Source of the DNA: Enoplosus armatus
Taxonomy: Eukaryota > Chordata > Actinopteri > Centrarchiformes > Enoplosidae
Length of the DNA: 64,000 nt
Direction of reading: 5' to 3'
NCBI RefSeq assembly: GCF_043641665.1
Contig: NC_092190.1
Span: forward strand, 19,891,548 to 19,955,547
The notes beneath the pieces were generated by a model. The model ran no database searches and was not told the origin of the DNA. It worked only from the letters and a program-made list of their open reading frames with translations. Within the stretch, counting starts at the first letter, position 1; each line of letters begins with the position of its first letter. This document shows positions 11,759-24,180 of this stretch, one piece after another. The position numbers and the translations under genes were made by a program.

Positions 11759-14584
11759 TCTGCATTTGTAAGCACATATTTGTTTGCTTACATCATCTAA
11801 CTGCCAAACAGTCATGCGAGCCAAACCTGCTGTTGATTTCCATTAGTTATAATGCTGAATTTTTAGCCGATGTCCTGTCCTGTGTGTGTGCTGACATTTG
11901 TGTGTGTTTATGGCAACAACATTCCTGTAGCTTGCGTGGTTAGAAACACAACCCGTGGCACCCTGCCCTCCTGCTTCCACCTCCCCTCCATTATTGTAAT
12001 GAATATTTAGTGCAGTGTTGGCAAGAGAGCCAACGCTCATCCAGCCACATCCAGTGTGCTGTGTTGCTTCTGGGTAGCAGAAGAAGACGGGGCATTTGAC
12101 AAGCTTGTGGCACTCCAGTTGTATGTTTTTATATACAATTCAGTGAGTTGCTAACGTCATAGTGGTTTAGATTTGTTTTTTGTGGCTTTTATTGCAATGC
12201 CAGAGCACAAGGTGTATAAAGAAAAGGAAGAGTATTTCACGTTTTTGTTTGGAGAGAATTTTGCCGTTCGTGTGCCAGCTAGAAGAACCTGGAGAGGAAA
12301 ACTGAGAAAAGGCTTTCCAATCCACTGTAAAGCAGCTGTTGATAATATACGCATCCCTAAAAACGTTTTGCTTGGTGTCACTGTTTCCGGTTGTATTGAT
12401 GGCTGCGATACATCACATGTTACAGTGCCAGGTCCTCACTGTGTGATGGAGGATGAGATGTGTGTGCAATAATAACACACCTTTTTTAATAATTGTTTTC
12501 TTGTTGCTGCAACAAAGGTGACAGCCTCAGAGGATTTAACCCTCATGCCACCAGGAACTAGGCCAGTCATATTTCATCGGTGTCAGGAGCACATGTTTGT
12601 GCGTCCAAGCAGTGCACCAATGAAATGAAATGGGAACTGCTGGAAGGGTGACCTTTGGCCCTACAGCTGGGGCTTATAATTCAGGCTTGTGTGCCGTGGT
12701 GTCACGCTGTCACAAAAAGAGCTGCGTCATGTGCAAAGCTGAGAGAAGGTCTGCTGTGTCAGAATCACGATTTGAGTTTACTCTGCCATCCACTGCTTAT
12801 CGCTTCCCTGTCTGAAGACACACACATTGACTCAAACACACACAAAGACATGGAAGCACATGACACACACTGTGTTTACTGTATGCGTAGCTACATAAAT
12901 TATGAACCTATCGCAGAGGTTTTCTGCTTAATCAGCAGTAACCAGGGCAGTATAACCAGTATAATGTCAGTCTCTCGCTTTAATTCAAGCACGTCAAGCC
13001 GAGGCACGTTAAAATACTGCACCAGAGAAATCCTCCGCTTATATATTGAATGCCTCGGCTGACTCTCTGGACAGTGATGTGGAGGATCTGTTGGAATTTT
13101 GATAGCAGACCTGCTTGGCTGACCTCCATTAGTGAAGGACCATTAAAACTGATCCCCACACTGCTTAGGATTCTGTTACTGAAACATTTATTGTGCCCCC
13201 TCAAATGATTCAAGGAATTCAATCATTTTCACAAAGAAATGATATCGCCCTCTGCTTCTGCCAATAAAGTCCCAAAGTTTTCACAAGACACTGTTGGCCC
13301 CCCTCAGACAAAATCGCACTTGTTTTTGTTTACATTTTGACAAATGTGCACCATTAAAGGTACTGTATGTTGAATTAGCCATTAGAAGTTCCTGTTTGCA
13401 ATGTACCCATGGATGGGCAACTGTCACTGGATTACTGGATTGTAACCAAAGAACAACCTAAAGGCTTTATGAATCTAAAAATGACTAAAATTGACTGAGT
13501 TATGACTCCGAGAAGGGGCACAATCTTTGATGCAAATTGGGGCAAGCAGGCGCTGAGGGTTTTAAAGTACCTTAATTCCTCCCTGAGCTGTGTGTACTCT
13601 GATAACTAACTTCCTGTTATTTCCAGAACACCGGCATGCACATGTCCCTTTCATGTCCCCCGCGCAGTATGTCTCACATCTCTCCCTCCACACCATGAAT
13701 GCCTTAATTTGGCCTCTGTTTAAAAGTTCCTATTAACATCTATCCCCTTTTCTCACATTCTCATCCTCATAAATCACTTCCCTCTAATGTTGCTTTTGGA
13801 AAGCTGCTGATTTTGACTCTTTTCTGTTGAAAATCAACATCAGCATTCAAAGATATCTTAAATTAAATTTTGCCTTTTGTTTTAATAGAATTATGTTACT
13901 GTATTTTGGCTTCTCTCTCTTCAGATGCTCCAACACCATATGTTGTGTATGATCTAGTAGCCGCATTGCTTCACAACACTGCATCACACTGATTAGCATG
14001 TATTTATGTGAAAAATCCATCTGTAGAGTACCCGAGTTCTGTCACACTCTGCACCCACACTCTGTTGATCTGTTTCTCACTCTCTCACAGTTCTTTTTTA
14101 CCCTCGCTAGCTGTCATACAATCGCACATGCACACTTGTTTCCATCCATCTGACTGCGTCCAGTAGACGGATGGATCCGGTATCAAAGCACACCACATTT
14201 GTTTTGGAACCTGGAAGAGGAAGCGGTGACCAGATGCGAAAACAGTGTAGTCATTGAGGCAAAGCCGTAACAGAGGCTGCTATCACTGATGGGGTAGATT
14301 CGACCCAGCAGAGTCAGTCTGCTTACTGTCTCAGTGACATCTGTTTTACACTTTACAAACTACAGATGGCACTTGGTGCATCTGGAGCAGTGATTAAACT
14401 TCATATTACCACAATGGCAGGGTTGTGTTTACGTATCTTTCATCACATCACTTCTGTGTACTTCTTGGATAAACGATGGCCCGAGGTATTATTATTTGGC
14501 ACTGACATGTTGTGTACATAGTCAGCATGAGTATGATTATACATTTGTGGTGTTTTGATTATGTGACTAGCAGAGTGTCCAATA

Positions 14585-14680
14585 GAGCCTGACTGATACT
14601 GGATTCATAGGCCCATACCAATGCCAATATTTTCCATAGAAAGTGCCCAATGTACATTTTCTAGCTTGAACACAGAACAT
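14585..14680. repeat. possible dispersed repeat fragment
   Basis: The stretch gcctgactgatactggattc, followed by ataggcccataccaatgcca, resembles a fish repeat built of degenerate 'gccgatactgat' units. The match is short and uncertain. Confidence 0.3.
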
Positions 14681-16850
14681 TGTTGTGCATGGGGCTGTAA
14701 TAAGAAAGTTACCCGTTATATAAAGAGTTTGTAGGGTGGTTGTTTTTTTTTTTATCACCTTTCCAAAACCACATCTGCAGTAAAAGCACTTGCAGAAGTG
14801 AGTTTATACTATATTGTGAGCAAACCTTCAGCATGCCTCACTAACTCATCCTCAAAGCCTTTTTCCCTTGTACAAGTGAAACGTACTGTTTGTAAAAGAG
14901 ATACAATAAAGAACAACCTCTTTTGATTTTACATCAGCTGGTGAGGATGCTGACTGACTACGTGGGACGTGTAGCTTTAGCTTCAGTCTTTTAGCATGAT
15001 GACATGTATGCAAGACATTTCAGCCAGAGACAGCGTTTTCAGCCAACTCACAACCAACCCAAGAATCCTGCTGTCGCCTGTCTGAAATCAAGGACCCATG
15101 ACCCATGTTGGCGTGGTGAATCTGCCACCATGATCACTGTAAACAGCGTATGTGCAGGGTGAGAACGGAAAGCTTGACAGTGGTAGCAACAGTGGTTAGG
15201 GGGGCGGGGCTTAGAAAATAGTCAATGGTGAACAAGAGAGGGACATTTCACAGTAGCCTGGGTTGGCAAAATACACGGATTAGCTAAACTCAGACGGTAA
15301 CGAAGCTGTTAGGTCTCCTCGCTTATTAGCAAAGAGCAGTGTACACAACACTCAGCTAGCGGCTTTGCATTTTTAGCTCTCACTGGTTAACATGACAAAC
15401 ATGGCTGTCAGCTGTCGCTAAGTAACGTTAATCCATGAATAAGGTGATAACAGGCCAAAATAACACTTGTTGTCGGGTTTGTGTGCTCCATGCAAGTCGC
15501 TGTCTGTACACTGCCAAAGATTGTTTATGTGATAAAATAAGCAACGCTGTGTACAACTGCGAGTGTTTCTGTAGTTTCAACAAGTAAGAAAGAGTGATTC
15601 GTCTTCTCTCTAGCGGATTGTGTTTCGTCAGTTTCAGGAGGCGCATTCTTGACACCCAATCCACACTTCAATTACACACAGGTGCACAGATAAAACAGCA
15701 CCGTGCTACTTATGGAAGAACCCCACATTAATAAAAATCCATCACGCAGGTCTGCATTAGTTATCCGCCGTTACAGGCATTATTGTCAGGGGATGAATTC
15801 ATGTCTAGACAAAAGGCTGTCCTCAGTCAGCCACACACAGAACACAGAGCTGCACACACACGTTTAAAAATAGTGCACTGAAATTCATATATAGTCAGTG
15901 AATAATAGCCTCTTAACTAACGCAGACCATATAACAAAGAGAGAAATATCTCATTACCTTCCTACAGATAAAACAGACCATTTCAGTCAGGCTCATCACT
16001 GTCAGATTGGCATCAACTCTAGTTTAGCCTTATGTGTAAAAAAAATAGATTAATAAGGATATTCATTTGAATTTAGTGTTTGCCCCCACTTGACACTGTG
16101 TCCTGTAATCTAATATAAACTCTAGACACGACATAATGTAAGAAAGAAACAGACAAGCTACTGGAGAAGCTTGCATTGCACGTCACTTAAAATACAAACT
16201 TAGAACAGCAGCTCTTTTTTTGATTCAGTGTGTTTTTCTTTTATATCAACTTTTGCATTACCAGAAATATGTAGTTAATTATCATTTTTTGTGTCTCTGA
16301 CTAAACAAGCAACATAGAGAGGAATAAAAGTATGACTGAAATAGTTTGTTGATTTCACTGGGAACTCTGGTTGTTGAAGCAAATGAAAACTCCAGTTTTC
16401 CAGTTGACAGTGAACACAAAGCCCAGCCAGACATTGGTAGACGACTACATAGTATTCTCTGTAGTCACTGTGGCACTTTAGCCATCCATTCCTCCCATGT
16501 TGCGTTCAGTTCTAACAATACAAACATTGTTGAATTAATAAAAGCAATTTAGCAGCCACAAAGGCCTGCAGACAACAGAGACAGCTTTATTTACACACAT
16601 GCTTGTACTTTGCCCCTCTAATCAACCACCGTACCGAGTCGAATCAGATTGTTTTGGTCTAAATCAATTTTCCTTACAACCTCACCGCTGTCGCCACCAT
16701 TACTGAGACCCCCTTAAAGCCTAGCAGGACAGAAAGGCTGTGATTTGATCTTCCTCACCTTGATCAGATTACACACTGGAATTAGTATAATTACAGCTGT
16801 CGCTGATTAATGGGCAAGCTATAATTAGCACTCTGGATATAGGGAGACTA

Positions 16851-16900
16851 AGTGTGTGTGTGTGTGTGTGTGATGAAGAAAGAATGGTTGTGCATTTGTT

Positions 16901-16933
<33 letters not shown>
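16851..16933. repeat. two (GT)n microsatellite blocks
   Basis: GT runs at 16851-16872 and 16902-16933 separated by unique sequence. Confidence 0.95.
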
Positions 16934-16935
<2 letters not shown>

Positions 16936-17506
16936 AACTTGGTACATGTTCATGTGTGTGTGTAATAGTGTTTAACACTAATAGAGAAGAAGTAAGTTAA
17001 TTGCGTTTTAAAGTGAAATTGGCTCAGGCCTAAAAATTAATGATTCTCAACTCATTATCAGTAAGCTGTATCAGAGAATCAGTGTGTTAACATCAGAAGA
17101 AACAGAGTGGTGTACACACCAGAGTGAAAGAGCTGGGGAATTAACTTTCCTCAAACGATACACAGCGGAGTGTAACTCACACAGACGTTTCGGTGTGCAA
17201 TTATTTCATTGTTAACCTTAGTAACCTACCTACTGAATCAGTCATCATTCACTACAATCAGCTGTGCACATGGAGATTGCTGTCTCTGGCAGATCTCTAC
17301 ATGTTGAACCTCAATTAAACTTCTATAGACGATGTTTTTTTTTATTGAGCATTCAGAGTACTCTGCATAACACATAGACTCATTATATGAGCATTAAAAC
17401 GCAATTTAAAAATATAGAAATAAATAGAAGGAAGTTCAAAAGTAAGGTGGATTATGGTGAGTGCTGGTGAGATTCAGTCAAATGTATAGAATTTAGCTTT
17501 AAAGTA

Positions 17507-17946
17507 GGGGTGTAACGATTCACCAATACAAATCAGAATCTGGCTTTGACGTTAAAGATGGATCGATCTAAATGTAGCACCAACCGGTCGATGGTCCAAT
17601 TCTGAAGTTACAAATCAGTTGACTGAAGCTTTGATGGTAATTCTGCGCAGCGTCTAGACTCTCGTAAAAGGTCAAAGGTAAACGCGAGACTCTCTTGTCA
17701 TGAGAGGAAAGTTGGCATACTGTTGCTTGCGAGGTAAAAACAAAACATGTCCGACACAGTTTACAGTGCACCACCAAATCTAAAGTTTGGAAGACATTTG
17801 GATTTGATAAGAACTAAGGAAAAGTCTGGCCATTTTTAAGGTCAGTAGAAGTGATTAAATCAGATTGCATCGTATCGCACCAAATCGTTCTGTATTAAAA
17901 TGTATCGTCCCTGAATCGTATTGTTGCCCGTGTATCTAGATATGTG
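17507..17946. repeat. diverged interspersed element of the 'ggggtgtaacgatt' type
   Basis: It begins aggggtgtaacgattcacca and ends in a tract with tgcatcgtatcgcacc, aaatcgttctgta and atgtatcgtccctgaatcg. Such ends are common in fish hAT-like non-autonomous elements. The assignment is from memory of the motif, and the exact ends are uncertain. Confidence 0.45.
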
Positions 17947-18240
17947 ATATATATGTACCTCTACTTTTAACGTTGTCAGGCTGGGAAATCTTCAAGAAGT
18001 TATCTTCAGCTACGTGGTGCATAAAAACTAAATGCTGCGTCTCCATGTTGACTTTGGACTCTGGGAACAGTTAGCAGAAAGCTGACCTGTGGGGTTCATA
18101 TGGTAAAAACACAGTCAGAGATATAGTTTGGTCGGAGACATTTGTTGACATGCAGTATTATTTTAAACTCTAGTCTATGAAAGCAGTGCAGAAACTTGAC
18201 AACTGGTGTGATGTGTTTAGTTTCTCTTTTTCCTTTTTAG

Positions 18241-18329
18241 GACCCAAGCAGCTGGGGAGACCTGAGAAATAGTCCAACCAGCTGGAAATACAAGCAGGGA
18301 CAAGTTCTTATATGTCACCCTTGTGATTG
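18241..18329 (+). other. candidate untranslated 5' exon
   Basis: A long pyrimidine tract and acceptor (ttctctttttcctttttag) end at 18240, and a good donor, G|GTATGT, follows 18329. The 89-nt segment is open in one frame (starting DPSSWGDLRN) but has no ATG. The open frame is short enough to arise by chance. If expressed it would most likely be a 5' UTR exon of adarb1. Confidence 0.3.
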
Positions 18330-19868
18330 GTATGTTTTCAAGATGATAGTCAACACACTTTGGGATCTGAGGAACTATAGTGTAGCAGGTGACAGAGCCA
18401 GGTAAATGTGTGTGTCATCTGCATAATTACAATTGGTGATTTTAAAAATCACTCCCAGAGAAGCAATAATATTAATAAATACATTATAACACATTATAAA
18501 ATAATCTAAATTTACACTGTTACACATATTATAAAGCAGAAACAAAACAGCCCCCAAAGACCAATAGTGTACTAAGTAAAACAAAAGTACACCAGAGGAA
18601 TTTGACTGAAATTGACTTGTGTACTAAAAACCTACTATATTCTTTCCTTGTAAATTAGTTGTAGTAAAATGGTTAGTGGGGTATCTGGGTACTAACTTGT
18701 ATTGACATGAAGGGAAAAAGTTCTTTCTTTTTTTTGTTACTTTTGCAATTGCATTCTCTCGAGTGACCAACTTGTTTGCATCTTTTTATCCATCTCTAAC
18801 CTGAAGAGTGGTCATGTGACAGTATAATGATACCCCAATATACCTTATTACAGGATTACACCCTAACCCTAGTCATGTAGTTACAGTATAGAGCAGCTGG
18901 AATATAAATTCTGTCCTAATTGGGTTTTAGAAAGCATTTTGCAACCACAGATGATGACAGATTCTGAGATTTTTATTTTCCACTTAAATGAATTGCTGAG
19001 TACAGGGGGTTCTCAGGGGGGGCCTCACTGAGGGAGCAGTCGATACCAACAAGATGGATACTATGGAGCTGCTCTCAGAGCAGCAGAGGAAGGGGAGAAA
19101 GGGAGTGATAAGCGATTGAAAAGCAGGATTTAAAATATTAATAGAGATGGAGTGTATATCAGACATTGTGCATGCATGAGCTATTTGTGTGCACTCCTGG
19201 TTCAACAGGCTTAGCACCCCCTACCGCCACGCAGCAAACCTCTCAGTCAGTGAGCAAGGGTAGCCAAGCAGAATGGAAGAGCAGGCAAATGGACAGCGTG
19301 GCTAAAATAGATTACTCAGATGCTGGAGCTACCTTGGTGGAAGGGCCCCTTATCTAAACTTCTCTATGACACATCAGAAATCGACCCATCCCTCTGTATG
19401 TACTCTTTATTATAGCTTAATGAAATATAAGATAACACATTTTGTGTTTTACCACTACTGCAATTTTGATTATTGACTTGTAGCAGCTTGTCAAGACACT
19501 GTTAATTGTACAACAGCAACATAAATGCATAAATGATTATAAAAGCCTCTGTTTTAAAAATCTGACAGTGCATGAAGCTGTACCTGGGAGTATATAAGGT
19601 ATGGAGTTTTCATACAAGCTAACTTTGATTATTAATCAGCAAAGTTATATACAGAAGAGTTCAAACAAACTAATTACAGTATCCCCATATGAGCGCTCTC
19701 AGCTGACTACTTACTTCTTGGTCTTTTATTCAACACATTATTGATGCAGCATGTTTTGGATGATGTTCACCCTCTTACAGTGATGTTAAAGCATTAGTCT
19801 GCTTCATGGAATCAGCTCCAGCTAATGCTTGTGCTAGCTTAAGCATAGAAAACGTGCCTGTGACAATT

Positions 19869-20058
19869 GCAATTACAGGATAATGGTAAAATGTAGCGTA
19901 ACAGTACGAGTAGAGAAGAATCATAAAGCCCCAAACTGACTTCAGCAATGTCAGTTACAAAGCAAAGTCTATATATAAGTTTGCTAGCATTAGCTAACTT
20001 TAGCCACCATAAGCTAGTGGTCATTCCAGACCAAGTAACACTTTAGCTGCAAAACCCC
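19869..20058. repeat. dispersed repeat shared with 4932-5070
   Basis: It begins gcaattacaggataatggta and ends in gctagtggtcattccagacc followed by aagtaac, matching the earlier copy with substitutions and one internal length difference. Class unknown. Confidence 0.6.
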
Positions 20059-23000
20059 TCAGTATACCGTCATGAGAAATTATGTATTTTATTACATATG
20101 ACTTTAACTTTTATTTTGTGAGAGGAAGAATGTATTACTTACATCAAAAAACGACATAGTCTCACTCGAAGTACATAGTAAATAGTAAATAATACAAAAT
20201 GATAATCAAAATGAAAACACTTATTTTTCAGATTTAAGCACTTTAGATTTAGATTGGCAGGGAAAACCCCCAACCTAACACCATGGCAGATTGTTCTCCG
20301 TAGGTGATATTAAAACATACAGCGCCTTAAACCACATGATTCACTGTCCCCCACTGTCATCCTCTCCCCGTCTCTCACACAGACACACACTACCTACTGC
20401 AGGGCTGCTAGTGTTGGTTGGAAAACGGTTTCTCCAGTGCAATTTATTTACTTTGCCCAGTTGTCTGTGGGACACTTTTGAAATAATCTGTATTTCATTT
20501 TTTGAGAAGAAAGAAAACAAACAGATCAAATGGGACTACTGTACTATAAATGTACTGTTTCTTTCATCTATCTGAGATTGATGACTTTGAATCTGTCCAT
20601 TGTCATGTCTGCTGAAAATAAAGAATCATGAAGTTTTACAAAGGGATATAGTGTGTAAATTCACCTTTAGGCTTGCAGTGTAATATGCTATATATGGTGT
20701 CCCTTGAATAGTGTTTGTAACTTTAAAAACTAAAACAGAATAATCAGTCTTACTGAAACGATCAATGCTTGGATAAAAACAAGCACAGATGTGTTACAGG
20801 TAAGAAAACCTTATAGAAGTTCAACAGATCCATCTGTAGTCATTTCTAAAGATCAGTTTGTTGTTGCAGGGGTCTGCGTAGGGAGTGTTACTTGGGTGTG
20901 TATTTTATTGGATCCATTCAGTGAACATTTGTGATCTGTAGTGATGTTGTTTTCTCCCTGCAGCAGTGAGCACTTTTGACATGACTGCGTCATGGCATGA
21001 GTTTGCCGTCACATATTTCTGAAATGATCTCCATTATATAAGAACTGAAATGAGTGGAATATCTACACCAAATCGACATGCTGCTACACAGATGCACACA
21101 CATATTTCCAAATGCTCCAGCTGGTTGGCTTGCTCTGTACTATGAGCCAGACTGCTGGTACAAGACGGCTATCAATATGTCAAGTCTAGAGATGCAAAGT
21201 TCATTATTTTAGGATTAATGTGGATAGCAGAACGAGTAGGTGAGCTCAGTGGTGATGAGAGCCTCAGTTTTCACATTTTTGACTGTCTGTGTTGTATTGA
21301 TGGTGGCGTATTCTTCTTTTGATTGCTGTTACCACAACAAGCTAACGTGAATTAAAGCACCCCATGTACACAGGTGTATTGTGTTGTCCTCAGTGGGGTT
21401 GTGACAACAAAAAAAAACATGTAGTTGGGCGTCGACATTTCAGCGCACACACAACACGGCAGCTCCTTGACAGTGTGGCCGCGTTGGTGTTGAGCCTCAT
21501 GCTGTTCGCCCATTCTGCCATAGCGAGGTTTATTCAAGCCTGTGAAGTTTGCCGATAAAATTAGCACAGCAAATTAGCACTGATGAGTCACTCATTATCA
21601 GCTTCGTATATGTTGGCAGGAGACGAGTTGTTGTGGGCTGATTTGCTTGTTCAGGTTTTCTATTTACAAGAAAGCCGATGCTGTAAACAAAGAAAATGTA
21701 TGTGTGAAATGTCAGTTTGTTTTCATGATGAACAGAAGGTTTGTGGTCATGATTGTTTTTTTTTTTTTTTTTGTTTTTTTTACAGTTTTTAACATGCATT
21801 TGCCGATGTGCTGTAAAGCAACATCAGGATACTGACAAAACTGGAGAAAAATGTTTTTCAGCTACTGCTAAGGTTAAAGACAATTTCACTTTCCAAGACA
21901 TAGTACAGCTGAGCAGCTCTGAATTAAGAAAATATAGCCAGCTTTACTGTTGTGGTTTCCCACAGTGTTTTGTGTTGTGTCCATGGAGACAGGAGTGTCA
22001 TTCTGAAATTGCTGTTGCATGAAGGTTTGGACAGGATTTCAAACAGCAGCAGCACTTTGCAGGCATGCTGCATCTACAAAGTGTCACTGAAATAGAGGCA
22101 AACGCAGTAGAACAACTATTCTGTTACTCAAAGCAGCTCTGCTCACTTTGCTGGCTCCGTCACTGTTCACTGAAACCGCCTACTGCAGTTTATTTGTTTG
22201 AGTCGCTCCGCACTTGCAGTGCTGCACATTAGGAGAATGTTCAAGGTTTGTTTTAACATGGCACAGATTTGACAAGCCCAATGGGCAAAAGATCAAGATG
22301 AGTCAGGCTTTATGTAGCTGTTACAGCTCCATTAAAAAATGCTTGATCAGCCCTAATATTGATAATGCAGACTGACTGAAGATGGCCCTTATGAAAACAT
22401 TACCACTTTTATCCAGATTTCAAACACCTTTAGGAATCGCCTACTTTCTTAACTAACTTTCTTTTTCTGCTAGAGATGTCTAACGTCTCTGCCAAGAGAG
22501 AAAGACAGAGCATGCCCGCCTTACTTTGCCACTGTAGTTTTTTTTTTTGCTCTCTTTAAAACATATGTACAGTACTGTACTATGTGTGGTGCTGTCGTTG
22601 AATGCCAAGCCATGTGTGACCGCCCAGTCAATATATGAAAAATTGATGCGGTAGAACGACAATGTCTTGAATGTTGCATGCAGGAAATGACAGAAAATTG
22701 CTGACATGTTTTAGTGCATTTCTAAGCAGTCAGATGACATTATGTGCCGTTGGCTGACTGTTGATGTAAACATGATCATAATACATATATAGCAGGCGGA
22801 GTTGATCTTGTGTCTTTGGCTTTGCAAAGCCCTCACTGGGAAGGTTTTTGTGGACAGACTGCGTTCCTCCTGTCTTTCAGTGGAGGGAATCACCCCTCTG
22901 CTCCCTCCAAACGCTGTGGATATGACTGCATCTCCTCTCTTGTTCTCTCCCTCCTGACCCCATTTCGGTATCTCCCCCAGGCCAGTGCTGGTGTGTTTTT

Positions 23001-23953
23001 GTCTGAGCGTTGCTGTGTGCGATATAGAGTGAACATCATTACCTCAGTGTCTGTTTGGGTGAAAGAGGAATGAATCGGGAGAGGTAGAAAACGAGTTAGT
23101 ATCAACACCCTGGAGTAAGCCATTATCAATAAGGCTAAAGCTATGCTACGGATGGGTGCCATCAAAGGCCCTGGGTGAGCAGGAACAAGAAGCACAACAA
23201 CAAAAAACAGCCTTGGCAGCCCATGACCTCATTGTCTGTTCATGTCAAAAATGCTGCTGCCAACAGTCTGTTAGCCTCTGCTTGCTTTATGCCTCTGCCC
23301 ACCTTTTTAGATGTTAGTTTGTCCCATTATGTCATTTCATTTTAACTCTGCCACGCACTCCTCTCTCTCTCACCCTATTGCAATTACAAGCACCATTCGT
23401 GTGTGGTGATATCAACGGTGTATCATGCCCACTCTTCTGGCCTGAGGACATTAATGCTGCAAATCATACCTTGTTCAGCTGGTCAGCATTTTAACTACAC
23501 TTTGTTTTTTTTCTTTCCCTCTGTGTCTCTTTTTCTATTGTGTCATAATTGCAGTGTGAGTGTGACCCATTCCCATGTTAGGAAACTAGTTATATAAACA
23601 TGGCCTTGGGCATTTTAGCACACCAGTGCCGGCCTGTGACTATCCCTACACAGTGTATAGTGTGAACACATAGTGCAACCTCTATGTCAGTTTTCATTTG
23701 GGATTTAGAGTACAAGTTAATGAGTGAGTGCACACAAAACAAAAAAAAAAACATTAATGTAAGAGTGAATATTGCTTCACACAGATCTTCTGCAGCCTCT
23801 GTAAGTGGCTTATTTGAAACATAAAGCCTGTTAGTGCTTTACGAGTGAACCAGTGCCCGGAACAAAGCTTTCTTTTTTGCCTCGGTAACGGTGAATCTGA
23901 CCATCACACAAAAATGTGACCCAGAAGGTCGAGGCTAGCTAAAAAAGAAATAT

Positions 23954-23955
<2 letters not shown>

Positions 23956-23993
<38 letters not shown>
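23956..23993. repeat. (GT)n microsatellite
   Basis: A perfect run of 38 bp. It is complementary to the CA run 155 bp downstream. Confidence 0.95.
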
Positions 23994-23994
<1 letters not shown>

Positions 23995-24148
23995 AGGAGA
24001 GAACAGAACATTGTGTCATTGAAGTCCACTTAAGTTCAATGACAGCAAATTTACCCATAATGCTTTGTTACACATCAGAGAGCGTCTCTCAGGGCTCCAA
24101 ATTACCTCTCACATCTGCTGCTGCTCTGTGCCAGGAATACCCCGACAC

Positions 24149-24177
<29 letters not shown>
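24149..24177. repeat. (CA)n microsatellite
   Basis: A perfect run of 29 bp, able to pair in RNA with the GT run at 23956-23993. Confidence 0.95.
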
Positions 24178-24180
<3 letters not shown>

